The translations under genes were made by a program, and so were the position numbers. Positions 29,301-34,218 of a stretch of DNA of 37,762 nt are shown here, piece by piece (the stretch's first letter is position 1; each line of letters starts with the position of its first letter). Source of the stretch: an uncultured Ruminococcus sp. (GTDB lineage Bacteria; Bacillota; Clostridia; Oscillospirales; CAG-272); the NCBI GenBank assembly GCA_902778145.1, contig CACYWW010000015.1:1-37762 (forward strand). The letters run 5' to 3'. The notes beneath the pieces are model-generated. The model saw only the letters and a list, made by a program, of their open reading frames with translations, searched no databases and was not told the origin of the DNA.

Positions 29301-30104
29301 TCAACCGTGACGATAACGAAGACTGTCGAAAGCAAGAATGAGTCCGACAAACAGCATGAATTCCCGTTCAACGCTACAGCGCACGCAGGAGATGCATATG
29401 TGATCGGTTCGGCCGACGAAAAGGACAGTTTCGTTCTCAAACACAACGGTACAAAAGTTTACACCGTACCTTACGGATTTGAGTTCACCGTAGGTGAGGA
29501 ACCCGATACAAGATACAATACGAGCATAAAGTTTGACGGAACAAGCGAGGCTGCTCAGGTCAAGAGCTTTACGGTAGCGAAAGACGCTTACACGATCGCG
29601 TATCTGAACGAACGCGCTCAGGGCGATCTGAAGATCGTAAAGACGGGCGTAGGCGAGACCACCGACGCGTTCCTGTTCAAGGTAACGAAGAACAACGACG
29701 AGACGTTCAAACCTCTGTTCGTAACGATCCACGGTAACGGATCCGTTTACGTAATGCAGCTCGAAGCGGGCGATTACAAGGTCGAAGAAGTTACCGACTG
29801 GAGCTGGAGATACGACAAGCAGACCGAAGAGATCACCAATGAAGCCGAAGGCGCCGTAAAGACAGACGATATGGCGACGATCATGGGCGGTGAATCCGGC
29901 GACAAAGCTCCCACGGTCACGTTCACAAACAAGAAAAACAACAAGAACTGGCTCGGCACCGAGTGCGGAAGCGACAACAAGTACGATCCGCAGCTCACAG
30001 CCGCAGTCGACCCGGCAGCAGAGCAGGTGGCATGGGACAGCAAGATAAGGCTGGCCTATGCCTCGCCTGCCGACAAATTCTGCGATAACAAAGAGACGGC
30101 GTAA
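17328..30104 (+). CDS. 4258-residue secreted adhesin with 24 predicted isopeptide-type domains
   Basis: A conventional signal peptide (MKITKFKRAL, hydrophobic core, LPLNAMG, about 1-29) leads into an N-terminal beta domain (55-205, ending FSIYVVTE). Residues 210-1690 contain InlB/Listeria-Bacteroides-type repeats (GWDFVNWYEP, GYVFAGWYADD, GYKFLGWAFDKN) and Tyr/Thr-rich NGEYVEL modules (about 660-1080). From about 1687 to 4204 come 24 Cna-B/Spy0128-like (DUF7601-like) domains of about 85-120 residues. Each has Lys in the first strand (TKTV), Glu in VTVTE and Asn in the last strand (FTNTR). A short tail with two Cys follows; there is no sorting signal. AAGGAGG precedes the ATG by 7-10 bases. 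An extended adhesin or fibre-linked stalk is inferred. How it is retained at the cell is not shown. Confidence 0.9.
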   Translation: MKITKFKRALSVLLVAVMIISTLPLNAMGLDEMERSTRPADSTNNIFEDLFWELIKPFIKPKVTVKGLPENAEGGIKIVTDPFSSKAKSSLGTFLDFYDIKAKDKTTGEIVHPEGEVEVTIKDARIKQNQSVFLIHVLDDENVIKNADNVTLITEAAFVSAFKNAAKAAENALGVSGAVAVEYINDLQISGRDITFKTSSFSIYVVTEDPRLKVNFYNGDKNESNLIVSILVTKSNTLSSSYETVLYDPGVELENSTDRIFRGWIGADPGNAYTAEDADNALTIADVRDLVAQKLAGNITDLEEIDFFAMMFRRFMVTYLDKAGVVALGRDFVLTRESDNATVNGVDYQINMNYVPDTQDEDFKGWYPISDESGYPDNIAHIMGNYDPEYQEDEKPDSTVSYTEGYSNQIYVNPSWIKIKGDLYLKAYSPSGYWLSFEENGKGASYTPPQFIESAESVPTVTVRPTDPTRLGWDFVNWYEPEYETVIIDGNEVTQPKKDDNGNVILSNTPFTFGTKLTKRTTVYAKWTPHTTANYTVIVWKERMTDTYAQNGGTGEGKEKNYDFAESFTLNGNTGDIISTVVRSTNSYVTDGDQDGTRYYNAVVDGTTISGKRAKADYTGFHCASIEENVVIVPEGTSVVNVYYDRNTVTYTFYTYTDNGGYVVATDENGTQYGLVNGEYVELTKENRPVTVWTPVYTYTRVPATNNDGTQYALIDGEYVELRKETEQTTTYRWRFSRSTIFGTNTYWMDESSEDGIFYIRNGNNNYTASGYTNDNPPPVNNGVTYYAYYSSYWDSDYYQLTPISTTVTTYTWYNGDEIFDGNRYTRTTGGSEYSGKRYLLEDGTYTETTGEDGTQYYVDPYGGHVQLNKGTATRTVWVIPQYEANYVVDNTNGEYALVDGEYVKLDPVYEYTYLPTGYTYTQNNSSTTGELYGVVNGSIQRVYRANNGNWYTSQNYNTRYRGSRYTRSSTTNNTAYTGDLYTLIDGTAGTGNSGFTTGGSENLYGKGNGDVYFQLETTATVVGYTLNGETYTGTGDRYTVTYEETGETEIYYGPRYKKTTGSGWHIYQANIGLYGETLPWPEDSSIWWYEGQNSNTRMTYKANFLPLTDDMTVEYWGRAGNGTSQIIFYTQDLNNTQSYTAQVTVSSSNGSFSINDKFTGFYAYQYRVDNGSWQNVGTLNSGTGIYGSAIDYNSKLEIRYNRITGTITFMDGKYFNGNGVGTDEVPKGDPFKTSQTYYYEADVSTYNKEGADYYTPPVYHEGYVFAGWYADDACTHEYDFTTMPAGGITVYAKWVQKQYRVFLHPGVPTSDTSLEWGDNTQPMTFRVDYGTKISGGQMIVGERDLYEIVGWYYDPDFKKPFNFDAYVLNDNTVRDDYDKDAVDTDYMGRHGVIGWWDETDIQNYPDDLTGVELGSHTNKDKTKNRFWINKQLNLYAKWKHKIVGADGVYLVYDAGEGTFIGGGTTYSDGILYDDAAHTYGIAASVAPEGKFFRYWSVQKWEDGQYKDTGDVVYPGELFHIDYTLAKPVSVTDELHPEHTFDYFMRLVAVYTEAEAPVVDVKYDRNATDAVWSIGSEVEAYKDNNNESVYYKKYTDDQYGFAIEINKEFSILKNENYLTRTGYKFLGWAFDKNMTAETFKSTLATETAQGSGNRTVFAGGEDGVAADDLDNPNSSINTLYAIWLPLYDVEFEKDIDNSGLTVDNTETFTVTYTVTYPEGVTIEGASSKTGTLTISAGQDPLPKIEGIPEGSTVTYTETVGDNFTSNNATGTITGINENKTKANGNKQVAITNKRETTTVTITKTVSSVFDADKQLEFEFTVSAQLADGRTVGLLTSQVPTNGKFTLKHGEHLDVTVPVGATVTVNENAVTGFTTTSTPANGTLTAAPTGPNQITYTNTRQTAEVDVTKAVVGSANDKNTSFSFTAEATLDGNELSSAYVINNSFTLKDGDKKTVTVPLGAKVTVTEAAASGFVTEVGGVETNKYETAVLTADGDGVTFTNTRLIDVKVKKDLDNKGVSDGWNSFNYPINVSVNGTALAESYTIKGSGAETTVPGIKYGSTITVTENDEASLTEGGDKIKDVFTVTNPAANINVDENTATIVVKNVRKTYTVTVTKTALNFAPGKTFNFTAEGLPEASFALGNGGSKEFTEIPFGTEIKVKEADGGAEYIGARTVNGAVDPGENGFIVVKANVTIAYDNTIQYYPVVVTKNVESIDPDDKDPSKKTFTITVSYTMPNGTTGSVEMNLGNGQKNTDAGIDKPISLPYGTTYEVTETQETNFKTPVISPASGTVTGATNVSVKNERETVEIIIDKDVTYSGDQSTSFIFDVTAPGVSRTEAGGNAVTATHGTNSETITVPKGSSVTITEKNPLPDSTVTSTAGSVTGNATITFTANGNTTVKYVNKRNPLTIKVTKVLKTNDAFTVTDDSTMTFPVHIVYIKDDGTESDETYNLKAGGSKEFNDVQYGSTLLVEETLTGALATQFKTPVISNYATTVTADQENITVTNERDTSTITVTKTVTNEAAAADFADTGFVITPEITGVTLNPASLTLKHGNEKEIIVPKGFTLKLTETVVDKFTPSYKVGSAATATSGNVVSSISTDSDEKVEFINHRDPVKATVNKIFTGTVAGDDALTFPVVVTYVDDTTGAKEVTYDLAGGDSATIENVAYGSAVTVTETVDTNLFKDPVIESNIEKITEDGTITVTNERKTATITVKKTVVGPDAQFAFTATAKLGDKAVTLSDDDASFTLGNNGTKTITVPAGSIVTVTEGDYTANYFTDVNGTKDTREFISGVLVADTNTEVTFTNTRKVKVTVKKSVSATDAELVGNDTFTVAVSGDGVARLADSDKNFSLTKDGSKVITVIYGKAFTVTETIAETLTWKYKTPEYAGDTNVTGTGNTFTATADGTVTITNTLKEYQVTVKKTGTSTYPANHPFKFNVEGFTGVGITDGVTEIMLGGSKTWTVKAGSKIDVTEQSDDYTASSTRSVTGSDIVDGKIFIKADTTITFDNTIKTQKVKIKKVIDNSELGEAFRSVADQNATEFSITYVVKDANGKTVETVSTTITKGTDITVEGVPYGGKVEVTEDAQTLFEVSYTNNGATVTDDSTVITITNKRKATSLTINKTVESSVDADKAATYNFTVTVDGVTTPVSAAVTAANGTGSTTLEGLPLGAKVTVKETVPQYMEVDHNDQVINELAATGNELNFKNTRPNIEIPVEKIVKSRVEADYDKDYTFSYEYTVDHEYKGTATISIVAKPADADTMNGTTTVTVPKGATAFKLTEDTVDANLTVTYSNNEIAGPITTSPAKVTVTNERPEIPVTIEKVVVSDINDYSNYDFKFDYTVKFGSEPIETGTKTITGVGTNSEIKVPKGADITVTEQTGVRYTTINNADFTVAQVFDTTYSNGMEAANTLTGVVAEGGKITVTNTRKLVEVTVKKVVNNKWNIASDLTKEFSFKFDSAKMYTGADATVITNADTKKLKHDGEIKIKVPFGATFTATETEDPAFDTKVRTNSEADAEALTATTDPLTVDGTVITFTNTRKPIKVTVRKHVNKHFDEDINETFHFEAAVKFGDNAWALPTADRAFDLMDWKTDNSREHVFEVPYGSNIQVKEVNHTGFTSSATINNAVYDQNMTSTPLTQDATVIIYNDRDYVTISVTKTVKTDDKLKNVDEAIEFPFTYSWKKDENFKREATPFTLKHGQEAYTFTVPVGAAVNVNELTDTELTVYNNLKISDVFATVSEYGTTTDDQTVSFNANAATTVAFTNTHKNVNVNLVKAVNLEQDKNVDFEFTWSAVYGTDVDFTTNNGKATRNHNTTATLLCTVPVGVKISVTEILPSEQGFVTPNIVYTTGVAGTVDGAVVTISDIKADATITYTNSRQVFDITFGKKVVNGVANDNEFPFRFTYTDNGEEEHEVFISDNGSITIPKVPYGHTIVITEDVLNQLSAYGNFKVADIFTTTVSGQSANCTVDGAKVTITVKNNENITFTNTHKTSTVTITKTVESKNESDKQHEFPFNATAHAGDAYVIGSADEKDSFVLKHNGTKVYTVPYGFEFTVGEEPDTRYNTSIKFDGTSEAAQVKSFTVAKDAYTIAYLNERAQGDLKIVKTGVGETTDAFLFKVTKNNDETFKPLFVTIHGNGSVYVMQLEAGDYKVEEVTDWSWRYDKQTEEITNEAEGAVKTDDMATIMGGESGDKAPTVTFTNKKNNKNWLGTECGSDNKYDPQLTAAVDPAAEQVAWDSKIRLAYASPADKFCDNKETA
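22386..29940 (+). repeat. Array of 24 diverged beta domains in the giant adhesin
   Basis: The array runs from FEKDIDNSG (codon near 22386) to VTFTNKKN (about 29940). First-strand Lys, central Glu and last-strand Asn are present in every one of the 24 domains by eye; examples are TKTVSS / VTVNE / YTNTR and NKTVES / VTVKE / FKNTR. Copies differ widely in DNA and protein sequence, so this is an old array. The last domain (DLKIVKTGVG...YKVEEVTD) differs most and looks SpaA-like. Confidence 0.85.
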
Positions 30105-30116
30105 GGAGTGGTGAAA

Positions 30117-30806
30117 ATGAATAAGAAAGTCATTTTAGCTGTATTCGCAGCCATAGTTTTAGCGGCTGTGCTTGTCGGCGCGGTCTACGCAGCACTTCAG
30201 GGTAAGACTGAAACGCCTGTCGAAAACAGCATGAGCGCGGAAACGGATCCCCCGCTTACCGTCAGTGAGACGTGGAACAACACGGTCAAAAAGGACGTCA
30301 GCGTAAACGTAGGCGATCCCAAATACTCCGTATACGTCCGTGCTGATATCGTTGTGACGTGGAAGGACAAGGACGGCAACGTTTATTCGAAGCTGCCGCA
30401 GGCGGGGACGGATTATACGATCAGCCTCAACACCGTGTCCGGTACGCCGACAGCCGTTGAAAAATGGTTTTTCGGAGCCGACGGATTCTTCTACTATACC
30501 TCACCCGTTGTGAGCGGCAATACCGACGTGCTCATCAACGAGTGCAAGGTGAAGGCAGACACGGCGCAGATACCCGAGGGCTATCAGCTCAGCGTTGAGA
30601 TCATCGCACAGACGGTACAGTACAAAGGCACCACAGACAGAGACGCGAATATAACGGCTGTCGAGGACGCCTGGCACGTAACGCTGAGTCAGGATCCGGT
30701 AAGCGCAGACGAGGGCGATCCCGGCGTTTACATCATAAACGGACCTGTATCCGTAAGCAGCGGAACGAGCAGCCCATTTGAAGCCGGCCCGTCCGATCTC
30801 GGATGA
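30117..30806 (+). CDS. TasA-like subunit (fourth), end of the fibre operon
   Basis: The 229-residue protein starts MNKKVILAVFAAIVLAAVLV and continues GAVYAALQGKTET, a SipW-cognate-like signal. The mature domain has the TasA-like pattern: ETDPPLTVSETWNNTVKKDVSVNVGD, then YVRADIVVTWKDKDGNVY, and later LSVEIIAQTVQY. The C-terminal 30 residues are Gly/Ser/Pro-rich (SSGTSSPFEAGPSD). ATG at 30117 has GGAG at 30105-30108; in-frame GTG codons at 30108 and 30111 lie too close to that RBS. It is 12 bases after the giant adhesin stop and just before a strong terminator, so it closes the operon. It may attach or cap the giant protein; that is inference. Confidence 0.8.
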   Translation: MNKKVILAVFAAIVLAAVLVGAVYAALQGKTETPVENSMSAETDPPLTVSETWNNTVKKDVSVNVGDPKYSVYVRADIVVTWKDKDGNVYSKLPQAGTDYTISLNTVSGTPTAVEKWFFGADGFFYYTSPVVSGNTDVLINECKVKADTAQIPEGYQLSVEIIAQTVQYKGTTDRDANITAVEDAWHVTLSQDPVSADEGDPGVYIINGPVSVSSGTSSPFEAGPSDLG

Positions 30807-30819
30807 TCAAAAAAACAAT

Positions 30820-30845
30820 AAAAAGGCTGTGATCGCAGCCTTTTT
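30820..30845. terminator. Bidirectional intrinsic terminator between convergent genes
   Basis: AAAAAGGCTG (30820-30829) and CAGCCTTTTT (30836-30845) make a perfect 10-bp stem with a 6-base loop. There is an A-run before and a T-run after it, so it serves both the rightward fibre operon and the leftward gene at 30931-31647. The short segment 30846-30930 contains a further GCCGGC hairpin near 30870. Confidence 0.92.
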
Positions 30846-30930
30846 ATTATGCTTGCGGCATGACGGCAAAGCAGGCCGGCAAAAGCCGACCCGCCCGGAA
30901 AGGAAAGAAATGAAGAAATGTGCTGTCAGA

Positions 30931-31647
30931 TCATTTTGCGCCGCGCTTTTTTGTGCAGACGGCTGCAAATACCACGGCTCCGAGAGCGCAGGCTCCGAGT
31001 ACCGATACAGCTGCTATCATCGGTGCGTCGGACGTCGGCGGATTGACGGTGCCGGGGTCTGCCGTCGTTGACGGCGCTGTCGTTGTCGCGTCGGATACAG
31101 GTGTATCTTCGGTCGGCAGATCGATGCTGACCGTTGCGATGTCAATACGCCAGTTGTTGCCCTTGCCTCTTACGCTTTGGACCAGGTTCAGTTTGTTTTC
31201 GCCTTTGGCTACGTTCACGGTGAATGAGTAGTCGAAAAGCTTGTGGTCCGCGTTGTCGAGCGCGTTCGACGTATAGTCGGATCCGTTTATGCTTGTCAGA
31301 AGAGCATAACCGGAGGCACCGTTAGAGTGGTCGGGGCAGACGAGACTCAGCGTTACGGTCGCGGGACCGGCTTTGTCGGAGCTGAATTTTACGGTAATGC
31401 CGTTGTTGTACAGGCCCCCGTTTTCTTCTGTTGCGTCCTGACCGTTGTTTTTGTTGATCAGGTAAGCCACGTAGGTGCCGCCCATAGGCCAGTCGTCGTT
31501 TCTGAAGGTACAGCCTTCTCCGAAAAACTCGCTTGTCGCCCTGCCGTCCTCGGTATTATAATCGATGAATACGTCGGCGGCGAACACAGGCACAGTCATT
31601 GCAAAGACCAGCAGTATGACTGTGATTATTGCCGGTATCTTTTTCAT
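30931..31647 (-). CDS. Small wall-anchored protein with a carbohydrate-binding-like domain
   Basis: The 238-residue protein has a signal peptide (MKKIPAIITVILLVF, cleavage after PVFAAD near 23). A beta-sandwich spans about 24-180: GGTYVAYLINKNNG..., GPATVTLSLVCPD, VAKGENKLNLVQSVRG and NWRIDIATVSIDLP. This pattern, with the late 'G.N.L.L...NWRID...V' strands, resembles CBM6/CBM35-type modules. A Thr/Pro linker, NPPTSD, a hydrophobic helix and KKRGAK follow, an unusual sortase-type signal. GGAGG lies 9-13 bases before the ATG. It follows the response regulator gene after 124 bases and may share its transcript. Sugar binding is inferred from the fold pattern only. Confidence 0.8.
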   Translation of the reverse strand: MKKIPAIITVILLVFAMTVPVFAADVFIDYNTEDGRATSEFFGEGCTFRNDDWPMGGTYVAYLINKNNGQDATEENGGLYNNGITVKFSSDKAGPATVTLSLVCPDHSNGASGYALLTSINGSDYTSNALDNADHKLFDYSFTVNVAKGENKLNLVQSVRGKGNNWRIDIATVSIDLPTEDTPVSDATTTAPSTTADPGTVNPPTSDAPMIAAVSVLGACALGAVVFAAVCTKKRGAK

Positions 31648-31678
31648 ACCCGCATCCTCCTTTACAATTTATATCAGA

Positions 31679-31708
31679 CTCTGCGCGTGTCGAGCCGCGC
31701 GGAGTGTG
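31679..31708 (-). promoter_or_regulatory. GC-rich hairpin in the leader of the small wall protein gene
   Basis: ACTC-T-GCGCG (31679-31688) pairs with CGCGC-G-GAGT (31697-31707) around TGTCGAGC. A weaker CGCCC/GGGCG hairpin lies at 31719-31742. Neither has a T-run. They may attenuate read-through from the response regulator gene, or end it. No clear promoter was found in 31648-31771. Confidence 0.4.
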
Positions 31709-31771
31709 ATTTCCGAAGCGCCCCTCACTGACCGAAGGGCGTGAATCATCCCGGGAGAAGATATAAGGAGA

Positions 31772-32566
31772 TTACCAGATATCATTTTCATTAAAAATAG
31801 TGGCGAGAATGTACTCCCCCCAGGAGTATTCCGATAGAAATTCGCCCTCGAACTTGTCTTTTTCCGTCATATTGTTGTCGAGGTATGCGTAATAGTCGCA
31901 ATCGAAAAGCGAAGTGTTTATCATTTGTCCGTGCTGTGTGGATATCAACAGCTCCTCACAGCCCTGTTTTCTGAGACTGTATTTCAGTCTTGACAGTGCG
32001 TTGTAAAAAACGCCCATTTTTGAATTGCTGTACTCACGGCCTTCCCAGATCGTGGCGAAGATCTGCTCGTTGCTGATCTCTTTGCCTCTTTTTGTCGTTA
32101 TGAGCGCCAGTATCTCCTTCGCTCTGCCGGTGAGCTTGAGCGGCTTGCCGTCCTTGAAAACTACAAACCTGCCGAACATCTGCATATAGATGTCTTTTTG
32201 CAGGCGGTGCGCGAGAAGACGGATCTTCTCCATCGCCATTGCAAGGACCTCGGCGCCGTACGGCTTGATTATGTAATAATCGCCTCCGACGTTGTTGAAG
32301 TCCCAGATGTATTCATCATAAGCTGAGATGAAAACGATTATCATCGCGGGCCTTATCTGCCTCAGCTTTTTTGCAAGCTCTATGCCGTTTGTGATCGGCA
32401 TTTCTATATCTATGAAAGCGATGTCGACCGGATTGCTTTGAGCGTATTTGAGCGCGCTTTCCGCAACCTCGAATTTTCCGACAATGTCAATATCCGGTAT
32501 ACCGCTGCTCAGCCTTGTGAATCTTTTTATCATCAAAGGCTCGTCGTCAACTATTATCGTGCGCAT
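31772..32566 (-). CDS. Response regulator: REC plus winged-helix DNA-binding domain
   Basis: The 264-residue protein has a receiver domain (1-120): acidic pair Asp7-Asp8, phosphoacceptor Asp53 in FIDIEMP, Ser81 in VFISAYDEY and Lys101 in IIKPYG. The second part (about 128-225) is an OmpR/SARP-like winged helix (QMFGRFVVFKDGKPLKLTGRAKEILALI, EQIFATIWEG, YNALSRLKYSLRKQG), not the LytTR domain often paired with such kinases. An acidic C-terminal tail follows. ATG at 32566 is preceded by GGAGG, and the gene overlaps the kinase gene by 20 bases. It would be phosphorylated by that kinase. The 11-base direct repeats before the kinase and adhesin genes are the natural candidate targets. Confidence 0.92.
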   Translation of the reverse strand: MRTIIVDDEPLMIKRFTRLSSGIPDIDIVGKFEVAESALKYAQSNPVDIAFIDIEMPITNGIELAKKLRQIRPAMIIVFISAYDEYIWDFNNVGGDYYIIKPYGAEVLAMAMEKIRLLAHRLQKDIYMQMFGRFVVFKDGKPLKLTGRAKEILALITTKRGKEISNEQIFATIWEGREYSNSKMGVFYNALSRLKYSLRKQGCEELLISTQHGQMINTSLFDCDYYAYLDNNMTEKDKFEGEFLSEYSWGEYILATIFNENDIW

Positions 32567-34061
32567 CTTTTGCGCCTCCTTTTGGAATTTTAACGGTCAC
32601 AACGGTACCGACGCCCGGAGTGCTCCTGATATCTACCGCCGCGCCCATCATTTTTTCCATGCGGAATATGATGTTTTTCAAGCCTGTCGAGTCTGTCGCG
32701 CCTGACTCAGACGCTTTTCTGAAGGCTTCAACGTCGAACCCGACGCCATTGTCGCTGACGGACACCGTGTAATAACCGTTGTCTTCGGCGGTGGATACGG
32801 TCACCGTACCGCCCGCCGCGCCGCGCTGGTATATACCGTGCCTTACGGCGTTTTCCACCAGCGGCTGTATGCTCAGAGGAACGACAGCAAAATCAACAGT
32901 CGGCGTATCGTAAACGACCTTCAGCTTTTTTCCGAAGCGCATCTTTTCGATATTCACGTACGCCTTGATGTTCTCAAGCTCAGATGAAAATCTGATCGGA
33001 TCGTCGCTTGAAAGAGCTCTTACGCAGGAACGCAGATGCTTTGTGAAATCACCGATAAGCTCGGAGGCGTACGCCGGATCGTCGAGAAGGATCTCCTGTA
33101 TGGATCCCAGGGCGTTGTAGAGAAAATGCGGCTTCATCTGCCCGGTCGAGTTTCTGATGCGGCTCAGCTTCAGCTCTTCCTCAAGGTTTTCAAGCTCAAG
33201 CTCGCGCTTTTGCTGTGACGTCAGATCGTATATTATACAGAACGCCATTATCTCCGAGGACAGATCGTCACGGTAGAGGTAGAATACCTTTCTGCACGGC
33301 TGGAGCGCGCCGTTGGAAATACGTGCGCTGAACAGTACCGAAGCTCTTTTTTCGCCCTTTTCAAAGCATGACAAGAGGTAGTCTCTGTTGCTTATCTCTC
33401 TGTATTTGAGTTGATGATCGGCGACACAGTTCTCGCAGAACCAGCTTTCAAATTCAGAATATGATACGCGGCTTATATCCGGCAGCTGAGAAACGGAGTC
33501 GAACATCGACGACGACAGGGGAGAGAACTCTATCATCTCGTTTTTCGTGAGGTTCGCTTCTATGTAACCGGCGGCGCTCGCGAGTATCGCTTCAAGATGG
33601 TTCTTTTCACGCTGACGGAGCGAAAGGAGCTGATTTCTGTGTTCATCCTCGCGGCGCATGATGTCGTCCACGTTGCAGACGCCCATCAGGATATGATCCT
33701 CGCCGCCTATGCTCGCCCTGACGATTCTCAACTGATGATAAACCGTCTTGCCATCCATATTGATGCGGTAGTTGAAGGCGTATATCGTATCGCCCTTCGT
33801 TTCTTCAAGGATCCGTGACTTGTCGAGCATCTGCCAGACGTAATTTCTGTCATCCTCGAATATCGCCTTCGGTATGAATACCCTGAGCGCCGCGAAAAAG
33901 TCCGCGCCGCTTTTCCTGATATGCAGCTTGCTATATACCTTGCTTTCGTAATACGTCTTATAAGCGTTCGTGCCTGCGTTTACGATATATATACTTTCAT
34001 ACCTGTCTATGATCGCTTTGTTGATTATGTCATAGACTTCCTTGTTGAGATCGTCCCACAC
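32547..34061 (-). CDS. Soluble LytS/YesM-type sensor histidine kinase
   Basis: The 504-residue kinase has no signal peptide or membrane segment. Two PAS-like sensory regions (about 20-130 and 160-290) precede a coiled linker (RELELENLEEELKLS), the His_kinase domain with His312 in QMKPHFLYNALGSI, and the ATPase domain with N-box LVENAVRHG (Asn404), SDNGVGFD (Asp437) and STGLKNIIFRM. The start is GTG at 34061, with GGAGG at 34067-34071 five bases upstream. Cys207-type pairs (WFCENC at about 207-212) could bind a metal or sense redox state; that is speculation. The gene overlaps the response regulator by 20 bases and has a promoter with two CGTTA-type repeats, so autoregulation is likely. Confidence 0.92.
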   Translation of the reverse strand: MWDDLNKEVYDIINKAIIDRYESIYIVNAGTNAYKTYYESKVYSKLHIRKSGADFFAALRVFIPKAIFEDDRNYVWQMLDKSRILEETKGDTIYAFNYRINMDGKTVYHQLRIVRASIGGEDHILMGVCNVDDIMRREDEHRNQLLSLRQREKNHLEAILASAAGYIEANLTKNEMIEFSPLSSSMFDSVSQLPDISRVSYSEFESWFCENCVADHQLKYREISNRDYLLSCFEKGEKRASVLFSARISNGALQPCRKVFYLYRDDLSSEIMAFCIIYDLTSQQKRELELENLEEELKLSRIRNSTGQMKPHFLYNALGSIQEILLDDPAYASELIGDFTKHLRSCVRALSSDDPIRFSSELENIKAYVNIEKMRFGKKLKVVYDTPTVDFAVVPLSIQPLVENAVRHGIYQRGAAGGTVTVSTAEDNGYYTVSVSDNGVGFDVEAFRKASESGATDSTGLKNIIFRMEKMMGAAVDIRSTPGVGTVVTVKIPKGGAKDAHDNS

Positions 34062-34095
34062 TTCAGCCTCCGTCTGAGCTTCTTTGAATGTCTAT

Positions 34096-34129
34096 ATTAT
34101 ACCACAAGGGACTAACGAACAACTAACGG
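34096..34129 (-). promoter_or_regulatory. Kinase promoter with 11-base-spaced direct repeats in place of a -35 box
   Basis: On the minus strand CCGTTAGT (34129-34122) and TCGTTAGT (34118-34111) repeat with an 11-base period. The TATAAT box follows 9 bases later (34101-34096). The repeats cover the place of the -35 hexamer, where no TTGACA-like box is seen. The pattern matches that upstream of the adhesin gene at 37585-37619. Confidence 0.75.
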
Positions 34130-34151
34130 AAAATGTGAAAAAACTCAAAAT

Positions 34152-34182
34152 AAAAGCGCTGATCCGAAAAAACAGCGCTTTT
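34152..34182 (-). terminator. Intrinsic terminator of the Cna-type adhesin gene
   Basis: AAAAGCGCTG (34152-34161) pairs with CAGCGCTTTT (34173-34182). On the minus strand a T-rich tail (TTTTATTTTGAGTTTTTT) follows. It lies 37 bases after the adhesin stop and separates that gene from the kinase promoter. Confidence 0.88.
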
Positions 34183-34218
34183 AAATGTTAATTTTTTGTT
34201 ATGATGTGATTTTTGGTT

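Noticed and set aside
30910-31071. Short rightward frame starting MKKCAVRSFCAALF with a fair RBS
   Set aside because: It lies mostly antisense to the C-terminal anchor region of the gene at 30931-31647, and its Cys/Arg-rich sequence after the start has no signal peptide or family resemblance.
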